Made by a program: the position numbers and the translations under genes. Shown here piece after piece: positions 8,619-17,376 of a stretch of DNA of 64,000 bases. Each line of letters begins with the position of its first letter. Within the stretch, counting starts at the first letter, position 1. The stretch is from Bacteroidales bacterium M2 (GTDB lineage Bacteria; Bacteroidota; Bacteroidia; Bacteroidales; Muribaculaceae). The notes beneath the pieces are model-generated. The model saw only the letters and a program-made list of their open reading frames with translations, was not told the DNA's origin and ran no database searches. The stretch covers positions 11,677-75,676 of the forward strand of contig LUJM01000014.1 of the NCBI GenBank assembly GCA_001689415.1, read 5' to 3'.

Positions 8619-9821
8619 TTACTTCACAAGTGCACGGGTATCGCGAGCGATAGTGAGCTCTTCGTCGGTGGGGATAACACATACCTTAACCTTCGAAGCA
8701 GCCGACGATATCACAGTCTCTGTACCACGGGTAACAGCATTGACTTCCTTGTCGATTTCAACGCCCATAAATCCGAGGGTAGAGCAAACATCTGCACGGA
8801 GCATAGCCTGGTTTTCGCCAACGCCACCGGTAAACACGATGATGTCTACACCGCCCATTTCAGCTGCATAAGCACCGATATATTTGGTAATGCGGAGCAT
8901 ATACATATCGAGGGCGAGGCGTGCACGCTCGTTACCGGCTTCGATAGCTGCGTCGATTTCGCGCATGTCGCTGCTGACACCGCTCACACCGAGAACACCG
9001 CTCTCTTTGTTGATGATAGTCTGCATCTGCTCGGCATTAAGGCCGTGCTTTGTCATCAGGAATGTAAGCGCTCCGGGGTCTACGTCGCCAACACGAGTAC
9101 CCATCATAAGGCCTTCTACAGGAGTGAGGCCCATAGATGTGTCTACGCACTTGCCGCCGTCAACAGCTGCCATCGAAGCACCGTTGCCGATGTGGCAGGT
9201 GATGATACGCTGCTTGGTGGGGTCTACGCCGAGGAATTCGCACACACGACCACTCACATAGCGGTGGCTTGTGCCGTGGAAGCCGTAACGACGAACGCCG
9301 TCTTCGGTATAATATTTATACGGAAGAGAATACATAAATGCCTTGGCGGGCATAGCCTGGTGGAAAGCGGTATCAAACACACCAACCTGGGGTACATTGG
9401 GCATCAGCTCGGTGATAGCGTCGATACCGGTCATGTTGGCAGGGTTGTGCAGGGGCGCGATATCGTAGCACTCGCGGATTTTTTCTTTTACTGCGTCGTC
9501 GATAAGCACGCTTTCGCTGAACTTCTCGCCGCCATGTACTACGCGGTGACCTACAGCCTCGATTTCGTCATACGATTTGATGCAGCCGTCGGTAGGATCG
9601 GTAAGTTTGGCAAGGATAGCCTTGATAGCCTGCAGGTGATCGATAAGGCCGAGTTCGTCGATAGCCTTGCTGCCGTCGGCTTTTTTATATTTGAGGAAAC
9701 CGCCGGCGAGACCGATTTTTTCTACACCGCCTTCGGCAAGAGTTGCATCATTCGAGCCGTCGAGGTCGATGAGCTTATATTTTACCGAGCTACTGCCCGA
9801 GTTAAGTACAAGGATTTTCAT
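8619..9821 (-). CDS. ackA: Acetate kinase
   Basis: Converts acetyl phosphate and ADP to acetate and ATP, the substrate-level phosphorylation step of acetate fermentation. The 400-residue length is typical. Family signatures are MKILVLNSGSSSVKYKL at the N-terminus, VGHRVVHGGEKF (about 90-102), the catalytic HGTSHRYV segment, CHIGNGASMAAV, and FTGGVGENQ near the C-terminus. It lies 6 bases downstream of pta on the minus strand, forming the pta-ackA operon. Confidence 0.98.
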   Translation of the reverse strand: MKILVLNSGSSSVKYKLIDLDGSNDATLAEGGVEKIGLAGGFLKYKKADGSKAIDELGLIDHLQAIKAILAKLTDPTDGCIKSYDEIEAVGHRVVHGGEKFSESVLIDDAVKEKIRECYDIAPLHNPANMTGIDAITELMPNVPQVGVFDTAFHQAMPAKAFMYSLPYKYYTEDGVRRYGFHGTSHRYVSGRVCEFLGVDPTKQRIITCHIGNGASMAAVDGGKCVDTSMGLTPVEGLMMGTRVGDVDPGALTFLMTKHGLNAEQMQTIINKESGVLGVSGVSSDMREIDAAIEAGNERARLALDMYMLRITKYIGAYAAEMGGVDIIVFTGGVGENQAMLRADVCSTLGFMGVEIDKEVNAVTRGTETVISSAASKVKVCVIPTDEELTIARDTRALVK

Positions 9822-9827
9822 AGCTTT

Positions 9828-10841
9828 TTATTTCTTTTTAAGACCGATAGCCTGGTTACAAGTGATGATGATAGTCTTGTAGATGTCTTCGGGGAAGCAT
9901 CCGCGGCTGAGGTCGTTGACAGGAGCGGCAAGACCCTGAAGTACGGGACCTACGGCCTGCACGCCGCCGAGACGCTGCACCAGCTTGTAGGCGATATTAC
10001 CAACTTCGAGGTTGGGGAATACGAGCACGTTGGCACGGCCGCTCAGAGGGCTGTTGGGTGCTTTGGCTGTTGCTACAGAGGGAACGATAGCTGCGTCGGC
10101 CTGGAGTTCGCCGTCGAGAATCAGACTGGGATCAAGCTGATGTGCAAGCTCTGTGGCCTCGATAACCTTGTCGACTTTCTCGCTCTTTGCCGAACCCTTG
10201 GTAGAGAACGACAGGATAGCCACACGGGGCTCGATACCGGCGATGTCGCGGGCTGTCTTTGCCGACGAAACGGCAATCTGGGCCAATTCGGGTGCGGTAG
10301 GATCAGGAACAACGGCGCAGTCGGCAAAGATAAGGATGTCGTTTGTACCGTATTTCGAACCCTTGGGAAGGAGCATCACGAATGCACCCGATACAACACT
10401 GATACCGGGCATGGTCTTAATAACCTGGAATGCGGCACGGAGCACATTGCCGGTGGTGTTCATAGCACCTGCAACCTGGCCGTCGGCATCTCCGGCCTTT
10501 ACCATAAGGCAGCCGAGATAGAGGGGGTTGGCTGTAGTAAGGCGGGCTTCGTCCATTGTGATACCTTTCGACTTGCGGAGGTCGTAGAAGAGGGGCGCAT
10601 ACTTGTCGATCACGGCCTCATCGGCGGGGTCTACAATTGTGGCACGGTCAAGATTCTTTAGACCAAGCTCTTTACCCATATTGAGCACGTCGGTGGGGTT
10701 GCCGATAAGGATGATTTCGGCGAGGCCGTCGGCGATGATGCGGTCGGCGGCAGTAAGGGTGCGAGGTTCGAGACCCTCGGGCAGGACGATGCGCTGGCGA
10801 TTGGCTCGCGCATTCGCGGTTAAATATTCTATCAGATCCAT
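9828..10841 (-). CDS. pta: Phosphate acetyltransferase
   Basis: Transfers the acetyl group of acetyl-CoA to phosphate, giving acetyl phosphate for AckA. The protein is 337 residues, the short form made only of the PTA_PTB catalytic domain and lacking the regulatory N-terminal domains of the E. coli enzyme. Recognisable segments are RIVLPEGLEPRTLTAA near residue 17, CLMVKAGDADGQVAGA, and SPLSGRANVLVFPNLEVGNIAYKLVQRLGG close to the C-terminus. It is followed after 6 bases by ackA. A TATCTTTG box at 10920-10927 is its likely promoter. Confidence 0.97.
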   Translation of the reverse strand: MDLIEYLTANARANRQRIVLPEGLEPRTLTAADRIIADGLAEIILIGNPTDVLNMGKELGLKNLDRATIVDPADEAVIDKYAPLFYDLRKSKGITMDEARLTTANPLYLGCLMVKAGDADGQVAGAMNTTGNVLRAAFQVIKTMPGISVVSGAFVMLLPKGSKYGTNDILIFADCAVVPDPTAPELAQIAVSSAKTARDIAGIEPRVAILSFSTKGSAKSEKVDKVIEATELAHQLDPSLILDGELQADAAIVPSVATAKAPNSPLSGRANVLVFPNLEVGNIAYKLVQRLGGVQAVGPVLQGLAAPVNDLSRGCFPEDIYKTIIITCNQAIGLKKK

Positions 10842-10919
10842 TATGTGATAAGTTAGTTAGATTGCGGTTTCAGCGGTATCGCCTCTTCTTTTCGAGCCAA
10901 CACCTGTGTTTTTCATCTG

Positions 10920-10927
10920 CAAAGATA
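10920..10927 (-). promoter_or_regulatory. Candidate -7 element of pta-ackA
   Basis: The minus strand reads TATCTTTG, a perfect TAnnTTTG match, 78 bases before the pta ATG. No clear -33 TTTG was found. The rest of the 10842-11122 gap shows a stem-loop-capable stretch (GCAGGA near 11043 and TCCTGC near 11068) but no gene. Confidence 0.5.
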
Positions 10928-11122
10928 ATGAATATGCTCGAAAAGCGGTCTATCTTTTCACTCTTTTTTGGTGCAATTTTGTGTACTTGGGGGTAAACTA
11001 TATACCTTTTTAAAATGTTTGAATACAAAAGACTGAATTTGGCAGGAGCTCAACGGCTTTTAGCATCCTGCTCCGGGCAATGTCGATTAAATTGTTTCAA
11101 CTAACACAAAATTTTTTCACCC

Positions 11123-11293
11123 ATGTCGAATCATCGCACACGCAAAACAAACCGCACCTCTGTATGGGTAGCGATAGCTGCTATATTTCTCATTATATTG
11201 CTTATAATCTGGCTCACCTTTGCCGACCTTACCGGCAATACTGACGTGGCTGCATTTATCGCGCCGTACATCGTCAAAGCCCCTGTAGGTTGA
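11123..11293 (+). CDS. Small membrane protein, 56 aa, unknown function
   Basis: ATG-initiated open frame of 56 residues. A basic N-terminus (SNHRTRKTNRTS) precedes one strongly hydrophobic helix (about residues 14-34, AIAAIFLIILLIIW core), followed by a polar tail ending VKAPVG. The charge pattern predicts an N-in membrane anchor. It lies 56 bases upstream of the GlsB/YeaQ-like membrane protein gene, same strand, and probably shares its transcript. I do not recognise the family. Its codon use looks like that of its neighbours, which argues for a real gene. Confidence 0.6.
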   Translation: MSNHRTRKTNRTSVWVAIAAIFLIILLIIWLTFADLTGNTDVAAFIAPYIVKAPVG

Positions 11294-11349
11294 CAATACG
11301 GCCTGCATTTCCGCTCTTTTCAAATTACCAACAGACAAAAACTATAGTT

Positions 11350-11652
11350 ATGGATTCAATGCTATCGGTAAGTTCTGAATATATCGGCTTTTTCGTATGG
11401 CTCTTATGGGCACTGATAGGCGTATTTTGTGCTCTTGTCGCATCAAGGATAACAGGACGGCGGTCGCTGCTATTCGACATCATCATAGCAACGGTCGCGG
11501 CAGTGCTCGGCGGCTATCTGTCGACACAGTTTTTAGGCAATACACCCATGCAGCTGTTCCTCATCTCGATACTTGCCGCGGTATTCTCTGCCGGTATCAT
11601 GATGTGGATTACCGGAACCCTGATGATACATTTCAGCAAAAAGGACGAATAA
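11350..11652 (+). CDS. GlsB/YeaQ/YmgE-like small membrane protein
   Basis: Protein of 100 residues with three hydrophobic segments: FFVWLLWALIGVFCALVAS, DIIIATVAAVLGGYLST and LFLISILAAVFSAGIMMWI. The RITGRRSLLFDIIIATVAAVLGGYL region resembles the glycine-rich GlsB/YeaQ/YmgE (transglycosylase-associated) family, often stress-induced. A further in-frame ATG exists at 11359, and an upstream in-frame start would overlap the preceding small gene. The start at 11350 is therefore a choice between close candidates. Its stop is one base from the stop of convergent radA. Confidence 0.65.
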   Translation: MDSMLSVSSEYIGFFVWLLWALIGVFCALVASRITGRRSLLFDIIIATVAAVLGGYLSTQFLGNTPMQLFLISILAAVFSAGIMMWITGTLMIHFSKKDE

Positions 11653-11653
11653 G

Positions 11654-13024
11654 TTACCCGAACAGTTCTCTGAAGGCGTCGGCAACCTTGGCCACCTCGT
11701 GAATACGAATGGTGAGCTTCGAGGTGTCGAAGCCTTTAATATTGCCCTGAGGTATTATGATATCGGTCATGCCAAGTTTCTGCGCCTCGCTGATGCGCTG
11801 CTCTATGCGCGTCACCGGGCGTATTTCGCCGGTAAGGCCCACCTCGCCGGTCATGCACCAGCCTCGAGGTATTACCATGTCGACGTTGCTCGACAGTATC
11901 GCGGCTATTACGGCAAGGTCAAGGGCCGGGTCGTTCACTTTGATACCGCCTGCAATGTTGAGAAACACGTCCTTGGCTCCGAGTTTGAAGCCAACGCGCT
12001 TTTCGAGCACGGCGAGGAGCATGTTGACGCGCTTGGCATCATAGCCGGTAACAGACCGTTGCGGGGTGCCGTATGCCGCCGTGCTCACAAGGGCCTGAAT
12101 CTCCATTAAGAACGGTCTTATACCTTCGAGAGTAACACCGACAGCTACGCCCGACAGTTCTTCGCCGCCATGGCTCATAAGCATTTCCGAGGGATTCGAC
12201 ACCTCGCGGAGGCCGCGTTGCACCATTTCGTAGATACCTATTTCCGACGTGCTGCCAAATCGGTTCTTAATCGCCCTCAACAAGCGGTACATATATTGGC
12301 GGTCGCCTTCGAACTGCAGCACTGCGTCTACTATATGTTCCAGTACCTTGGGGCCGGCGAGCGTGCCCTCTTTATTTATATGTCCGATAAGAAGCACCGG
12401 CACACCTGATTCTTTGGCAAACTTCAACAGCGAGGCTGCGCATTCCCGCACCTGCCCCACACTTCCTGCCGACGAGTCAAGGGTCTCGGTGGCAATAGTC
12501 TGTATCGAATCCACTACAAGTATCTCAGGCTCAACATCCTCTATGTGCTTGAAAATATTTTCGAGCGATGTCTCGCAAACAATAAACACATTGTCGCTAC
12601 CACGCCCTATACGGTCGGCTCTGAGTTTGAGCTGGGTAGAACTTTCCTCGCCCGAGACATACAATATACGGCGATTGCGAATAGCAAGAAGGTTCTGAAG
12701 CACCAGGGTAGATTTGCCTATGCCGGGTTCGCCGCCGAGCAAGACTATAGATCCGCGCACGAGGCCGCCACCCAACACACGGTTGAGTTCTTCCGACGGC
12801 ATATGGATGCGGGGCTCGTCAACGGCCTCTATCTGATTGACAGGCTGAGGCTTCGACCTGCCTTTAGAGGACAGAGGCACTGCCGACGTGGGCGACGCAG
12901 GCCCGACCTTTTCTTCGACCATAGTGTTCCATGCTCCGCAGGCCGGGCATTTGCCAACCCATTTGGGAGAATCGGCTCCGCACGAGGTACAGAACCACAT
13001 CGTCTTCATCGCTTTCTTTGCCAT
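11654..13024 (-). CDS. radA: DNA repair protein RadA
   Basis: RadA (Sms), a RecA-related helicase that helps branch migration during recombination. The 456-residue protein has an N-terminal zinc finger with C12, C15, C26 and C29, a RecA-like core with Walker A GGEPGIGKST (97-106), and the RadA-specific KNRFG motif (AIKNRFGSTSEIG). A C-terminal Lon-protease-like domain follows (AAYGTPQRSVTGYDAKRVNM onward, catalytic serine not conserved in this family). It is the third gene of the bioB - methyltransferase - radA unit, with 6 bases separating it from the methyltransferase gene. Confidence 0.97.
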   Translation of the reverse strand: MAKKAMKTMWFCTSCGADSPKWVGKCPACGAWNTMVEEKVGPASPTSAVPLSSKGRSKPQPVNQIEAVDEPRIHMPSEELNRVLGGGLVRGSIVLLGGEPGIGKSTLVLQNLLAIRNRRILYVSGEESSTQLKLRADRIGRGSDNVFIVCETSLENIFKHIEDVEPEILVVDSIQTIATETLDSSAGSVGQVRECAASLLKFAKESGVPVLLIGHINKEGTLAGPKVLEHIVDAVLQFEGDRQYMYRLLRAIKNRFGSTSEIGIYEMVQRGLREVSNPSEMLMSHGGEELSGVAVGVTLEGIRPFLMEIQALVSTAAYGTPQRSVTGYDAKRVNMLLAVLEKRVGFKLGAKDVFLNIAGGIKVNDPALDLAVIAAILSSNVDMVIPRGWCMTGEVGLTGEIRPVTRIEQRISEAQKLGMTDIIIPQGNIKGFDTSKLTIRIHEVAKVADAFRELFG

Positions 13025-13030
13025 GGTATA

Positions 13031-13774
13031 TTACAATCTGCTGCGGAACTGCGAAAGTGTTATAGCTGTCGCCATTCCAACATTAAGACTTTCAACATGC
13101 ACACTGTCGGCAGGGAAAGGCGGTATGTACAGTCTGCGAGTCACAAACGTCTCTACCTCGGGCGATATACCTTTGCCCTCGTTGCCCATTACAATCACAC
13201 CGTCGGCCGACAAAGGCTCGCGGTATATATTCTCTCCGTCGAGGAATGTGCCGTACACAGGCACATCAACTCCGGCGAGATACTCGCAAAGGTCGGTATA
13301 ACAAACCTTTACATTAGCTAAAGCGCCCATCGAGGCCTGCACGGCTTTGGGATTGAAACAATCTACGGTATCAATCGATGCCAACACCGTATGCACACCC
13401 ATCCAGTCGCAGCAACGCAGTATAGTGCCCATGTTGCCGGGGTCTTGCACTCGGTCAAGAGCTACAGTAAGGCCATCTAAAGCAGGCAATTCTCCGGCCT
13501 CGGGATGCTCGAAATATGCTATGACAGGCGGCGTTGCCTGCAGCCTGGTAAGTTGTCTCAGCATAGCAGGGCTTGCCTCAACTACCTCGTCGGCTTCGGC
13601 CTTGTTGTCGGCAAGCCACGACGGCAATGCGAATAGGTAGCGGGCATGAAACACACGCAGCAATTCACCTACGCACTTGGTGCCCTCGGCCACGAAAAGA
13701 CCGCTACGGCGGCGACCTTTGGCATCGTCGAGCGAGCCAAATTCCTTTAGCATCCTGTTTGTCAGCTGAAACAT
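13031..13774 (-). CDS. TrmH/SpoU-family RNA 2'-O-methyltransferase
   Basis: SPOUT methyltransferase of 247 residues, predicted to methylate a ribose 2'-OH in rRNA or tRNA using S-adenosylmethionine in a trefoil-knot fold. The three SpoU motifs are present: LDRVQDPGNMGTILRCCDW (motif 1), VIVMGNEGKGIS (motif 2) and HVESLNVGMATAITLSQF (motif 3). The N-terminal part (about 1-100) looks like the substrate-binding domain of rRNA-type members. The exact target nucleotide cannot be told. It sits between bioB (27-base gap) and radA (6-base gap). Confidence 0.9.
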   Translation of the reverse strand: MFQLTNRMLKEFGSLDDAKGRRRSGLFVAEGTKCVGELLRVFHARYLFALPSWLADNKAEADEVVEASPAMLRQLTRLQATPPVIAYFEHPEAGELPALDGLTVALDRVQDPGNMGTILRCCDWMGVHTVLASIDTVDCFNPKAVQASMGALANVKVCYTDLCEYLAGVDVPVYGTFLDGENIYREPLSADGVIVMGNEGKGISPEVETFVTRRLYIPPFPADSVHVESLNVGMATAITLSQFRSRL

Positions 13775-13801
13775 ATCTTCTTTTATTTTGCTCTCAAGTA
13801 A

Positions 13802-14788
13802 CTAAAATACATACCCGGCCTCTTCGACCAACGCCTTATCCGATGCAATCGTGGCCCCGGTGGTGGTGAGCAGGTCGCCGGTAATAGCTCCGTTAATGCC
13901 TATGCGAAGACACTCGAGCAGGCATTTTTTCGACAATCGCTCGCGGCCTCCGGCAAAACGCAACTGTACCTTGGGGTGGGCCATGCGGAACAATGCAACC
14001 GTACGGATTATTTCTTCTTCGCTTATCAGAGGGGTATTCTCAAGCGGTGTTCCGGGTATGGGGCACAATATATTGATAGGTATCGACACCGGCTCTGCCT
14101 TTCGCAAAGTTATAGCCAACTCCATACGCTGGCGGCGTGTTTCACCCATTCCGATGATGCCGCCCGAACATATCTTGAAGCCCGCATCGCGAGCTGCGGC
14201 AATGGTTGCAAGTTTATCTTCGGTAGTATGCGAGCTACACAGTTGAGGGAAATACGAGGGCGCGGTTTCGAGATTGCAATGATAGCGGCGAGCACCGGCG
14301 GCAAACAACTGCTGCAGCTCCTCGCGATTGAGCAAGCCCAGCGACGCACAGGTCTCGATACCGCACGACTCCCCGGCCTCTTTAACTATATCGCAAACTT
14401 GGTCAAGCGCACGGCCTTTGACCGAGCGGCCACTTGCCACGAGCGAAAAACGCCTTACTCCGCGACTCTTATTATGCGCCGCAAGAGCAAGGGCCTCCTT
14501 GCGGTCTACAATATCATAGGTCTGGCAGCCGGTATGGAATCGGGCCGACTGGGCACACCATTTGCAGTCTTCAGAGCATCGGCCCGAACGGGCATTCACT
14601 ATCGAACAGGTATCGAATTGATTGCCACACAGGCGTGTAAGCTTGGCAGCTTCATTATAAAGCGCTTCGATTGCTTCTGGAGTTTCTACTTCTGTAAGCT
14701 TATATAATGTATCCTCGTCGAGAGTACCGCCTTGGGCAACTATATTGCCGGCTTGTACAACGAGTGCTAATTCTTCATTCTTTGTCAT
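13802..14788 (-). CDS. bioB: Biotin synthase
   Basis: Radical-SAM enzyme that inserts sulfur into dethiobiotin, the last step of biotin synthesis. The 328-residue protein carries the CxxxCxxC radical-SAM cluster motif at C71, C75 and C78 (RCSEDCKWCAQS). The N-N-L-E-T-like segment (RYHCNLETAPSYFPQLC) and GGIIGMGETRRQRMELA, both typical of BioB, follow. No other bio genes are in this window. It is the first gene of a unit with an RNA methyltransferase and radA. A TTG-20-TAATTTTG promoter lies just upstream. Confidence 0.97.
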   Translation of the reverse strand: MTKNEELALVVQAGNIVAQGGTLDEDTLYKLTEVETPEAIEALYNEAAKLTRLCGNQFDTCSIVNARSGRCSEDCKWCAQSARFHTGCQTYDIVDRKEALALAAHNKSRGVRRFSLVASGRSVKGRALDQVCDIVKEAGESCGIETCASLGLLNREELQQLFAAGARRYHCNLETAPSYFPQLCSSHTTEDKLATIAAARDAGFKICSGGIIGMGETRRQRMELAITLRKAEPVSIPINILCPIPGTPLENTPLISEEEIIRTVALFRMAHPKVQLRFAGGRERLSKKCLLECLRIGINGAITGDLLTTTGATIASDKALVEEAGYVF

Positions 14789-14808
14789 TACAATAGAATT
14801 TTATATGG

Positions 14809-14839
14809 CAAAATTACAAAAAGCATGCGACAAATGCAA
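14809..14839 (-). promoter_or_regulatory. Promoter of bioB operon
   Basis: The minus strand shows TTG (14837-14839), a 20-base spacer and TAATTTTG (14809-14816), close to the Bacteroidota consensus. The leader would be short, about 15 nt. Confidence 0.55.
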
Positions 14840-14912
14840 CTCGGCGCTGCCGCTGTACGCATATTATTAAGGTACTCTGAAATGATGTAAAACCAAATTG
14901 CGCGGCGTTTTG

Positions 14913-14944
14913 TTTGTCTTTTTGATAAGATATTAATATCTTTG
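14913..14944 (+). promoter_or_regulatory. Promoter of acyltransferase - tex unit
   Basis: TTTG (14913-14916), exactly 20 bases, then TATCTTTG (14937-14944): a textbook Bacteroidota promoter, 40 bases before the ATG at 14985 and divergent from the bioB promoter. Confidence 0.75.
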
Positions 14945-14984
14945 CAGAGAATTTACCCCCGCTGCAACGTAAAACTTGCATATT

Positions 14985-16181
14985 ATGACAGACTTAACTC
15001 AACATAACGACACTTCAATCGAGCAATTCGACGATATACGCCCCTACGACGACCACCAATTCCGCGAGAAAATTGCTTCTCTCGTACGCGAACCGGCCTT
15101 TGAGCACGCCGTAAGGTATGTTATGCCCGATGTCGATTATAATGACTTCGTATCCAAGCTTATCACTATCGAGAGTCAGATGGACTTCCAGGTTAAAATC
15201 ATGGGGCCATTCCTCGAGATGCTGGTTGCCCGTACAACAAACGGGCTGACAATGGACGGCTACGAAAACTATATACCGGGGAATCCCCACGTTTTCATCA
15301 CCAACCACCGCGACATCGTGCTCGATGCCTCGTTCCTAAACCTGTGTTTCATTCGCAAGCAACTACCTATCACACAAGTAGCTATCGGCAACAACCTGCT
15401 TATTTTCGAGTGGATTACCGACCTGGTGAAACTCAACCGAAGCTTCATCGTGAAACGCGACACCGGAATCAAAGAGGCCCTTGCTGCAGCCCAGCACCTG
15501 TCGGCTTACATACACCATACACTCACAAAGAGCAAGGAGTCGGTATGGATAGCTCAGCGACAGGGTCGTGCAAAAGACTCAAACGATATCACTCAGGAAA
15601 GCGTTGTAAAGATGCTTTCGCTTGCCGGAGGCAAAGAGCCCAAGGATAATCTCCTGGAGCTCAACCTCATGCCGGTTTCAATAAGCTATGAGTACGACCC
15701 CAACGACTATCTGAAAGTTCGCGAATTCCTGCTGCGCCGCCGCAACCCCGACTTCAAAAAGACCCAGCGCGACGACCTTTTCAGCATGGAGACCGGCCTG
15801 CTTTCGCACAAAGGTCGCGTTCACTTCCACCTCGGTGAGTGCATCAATGCGCAGCTGTCGGAAGACCCTGCCACAGGACGCAGCGAAATCGTTCATAAAG
15901 CCTGCGAAATCCTCGACAGGTCAATTCATTGCGGATACCGTATTTTCCCCTGCAACTACATCGCTTACGATGAAGTCACAGGTACCAAGACCTATGCGTC
16001 GAAGTACAGCCGTGACGACATGGATGCTTTCGACGCATATATAGCCCGACAGCTCGAAAAAGTCGATGTGCCCGACATCACCGACGACGAACACCTATTT
16101 ATGAGGGAAACCATGCTGTCGATGTACGCTAATCCGCTTCGCAACCAACTTGCAGCCAAAGACTGCTCTACATGCTCGTAA
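14985..16181 (+). CDS. Glycerolipid-type acyltransferase (PlsB/PlsC-like)
   Basis: Protein of 398 residues resembling lipid acyltransferases that acylate glycerol-3-phosphate or lysophosphatidate. The catalytic block is NPHVFITNHRDIVLD (about 100-114), followed by a substrate-binding-like segment (FIVKRDTGIKEAL) and WIAQRQGRAKDSN, comparable to the EGxRS-type block. The histidine and the last aspartate are separated by five residues rather than the usual four (H108, D114), with D110 as alternative. An in-frame TTG lies 9 bases upstream, but the ATG at 14985 is the better start. It directly precedes the metallophosphoesterase gene, whose ATG begins one base after this stop. Confidence 0.8.
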   Translation: MTDLTQHNDTSIEQFDDIRPYDDHQFREKIASLVREPAFEHAVRYVMPDVDYNDFVSKLITIESQMDFQVKIMGPFLEMLVARTTNGLTMDGYENYIPGNPHVFITNHRDIVLDASFLNLCFIRKQLPITQVAIGNNLLIFEWITDLVKLNRSFIVKRDTGIKEALAAAQHLSAYIHHTLTKSKESVWIAQRQGRAKDSNDITQESVVKMLSLAGGKEPKDNLLELNLMPVSISYEYDPNDYLKVREFLLRRRNPDFKKTQRDDLFSMETGLLSHKGRVHFHLGECINAQLSEDPATGRSEIVHKACEILDRSIHCGYRIFPCNYIAYDEVTGTKTYASKYSRDDMDAFDAYIARQLEKVDVPDITDDEHLFMRETMLSMYANPLRNQLAAKDCSTCS

Positions 16182-16182
16182 A

Positions 16183-17376
16183 ATGCGACTTCCTCTCCTC
16201 CTTATAATTCCCTTTCTTATAATCGATGCCCTGATCGACTGGTATATATGCCGGTCGGTATGGCGTCGTTGTACCCGACACGCTTCCTTTTGGCGCAAGT
16301 CGGCGCTATGGTCGTCGATACTGTTGGCATTATTCTTCGTTGTAATCATCGCATGGCCTAAGAAGTCGAGTTCCGACGGCGACCTTACCAACCTTATGTG
16401 GGGGCTGTACGCCTATTTCTCGGTCTATATAGCCAAGTATTTCTTTGTCGTTTTCGACCTGATTGCCAAAATACCGCAACTTTTTGGTCGAAAACGCATT
16501 AAAGCACTGTCCGCCATCGGAGTATGTATAGCTGTGCTCTGCTTCGTAACGATGTGGTGGGGCGCACTTGTAAACCGCTGGAACATCGATGTGCGCGAGG
16601 TCGATTTTACCGACTCCGGCGTACCGGCAGCGTTTGACGGCTATAAGATTGTGCAGCTATCCGACATTCACACAGGCTCTTACGGCAATGATACGACATA
16701 TCTTTCGGAGGTCGTTGACCGTATCAATTCACTCAATCCCGACATAGTATTATTTACCGGCGACATCGTAAACCGCCACAGCGACGAGCTCGAACCATTC
16801 GTATCTACCTTGGCGCGTTTCGAAGCTCCGGTATACTCCGTACTCGGCAACCATGATTACGGCGATTACTACCACTGGCCCGATGCCGCCGCAAAGCAAG
16901 CCAACCACCGCAAGCTTTTCGACCTGCAAAAAGCCATGGGCTGGCAACTGCTCAACAACGACAGCCGCACCCTGCGACAAGGCAACGACTCCATAGTATT
17001 AATAGGTGTTGAGAATATCGGCGACCCGCCATTCCCTGTCTACGGCGACCTCGACAAAGCTTATCAAGGCGACCTTGCCGACCCTGCTTTCAAGATTCTT
17101 ATGAGCCACAACCCGGCCCACTGGGTAGAAGATATCAAGGATTCGCCTGACAAAAATATCGCACTTACTCTCTCCGGACACACACATGCCATGCAGCTGG
17201 AATTCTTCGGCATATCCCCGGCAGCCTTTCGCTACGATACCTGGGGTGGAATGTATGCTGATGCCGACTCGGCCCACAGGCTATATGTCAACATTGGCCT
17301 CGGCGAGGTAGGTATACCGGCACGTATCGGCGCAACTCCCGAAATCACGATAATCACACTACGACGTGGAAACTGA
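16183..17376 (+). CDS. Membrane-anchored metallophosphoesterase
   Basis: Predicted calcineurin-like phosphoesterase of 397 residues. The first 150 residues contain about four hydrophobic segments. The catalytic domain then shows all metal-binding motifs: LSDIHTG (D and H), FTGDIVN, LGNHDYGDY (N and H), MSHNPAHW and LSGHTHAMQL. The ATG at 16183 is chosen because it starts one base after the acyltransferase stop; an ATG at 16150 would overlap that gene. Such YkuE/YaeI-like enzymes act on nucleotide or lipid phosphates at the membrane, and pairing with a lipid acyltransferase makes a lipid substrate plausible. Its 3' end overlaps the start of tex. Confidence 0.88.
   Translation: MRLPLLLIIPFLIIDALIDWYICRSVWRRCTRHASFWRKSALWSSILLALFFVVIIAWPKKSSSDGDLTNLMWGLYAYFSVYIAKYFFVVFDLIAKIPQLFGRKRIKALSAIGVCIAVLCFVTMWWGALVNRWNIDVREVDFTDSGVPAAFDGYKIVQLSDIHTGSYGNDTTYLSEVVDRINSLNPDIVLFTGDIVNRHSDELEPFVSTLARFEAPVYSVLGNHDYGDYYHWPDAAAKQANHRKLFDLQKAMGWQLLNNDSRTLRQGNDSIVLIGVENIGDPPFPVYGDLDKAYQGDLADPAFKILMSHNPAHWVEDIKDSPDKNIALTLSGHTHAMQLEFFGISPAAFRYDTWGGMYADADSAHRLYVNIGLGEVGIPARIGATPEITIITLRRGN

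Noticed and set aside
8604..10661. Long plus-strand open frame (685 codons) opposite ackA-pta
   Set aside because: It is antisense to two highly conserved enzymes, has no recognisable domain, and is explained by the codon bias of the real genes.
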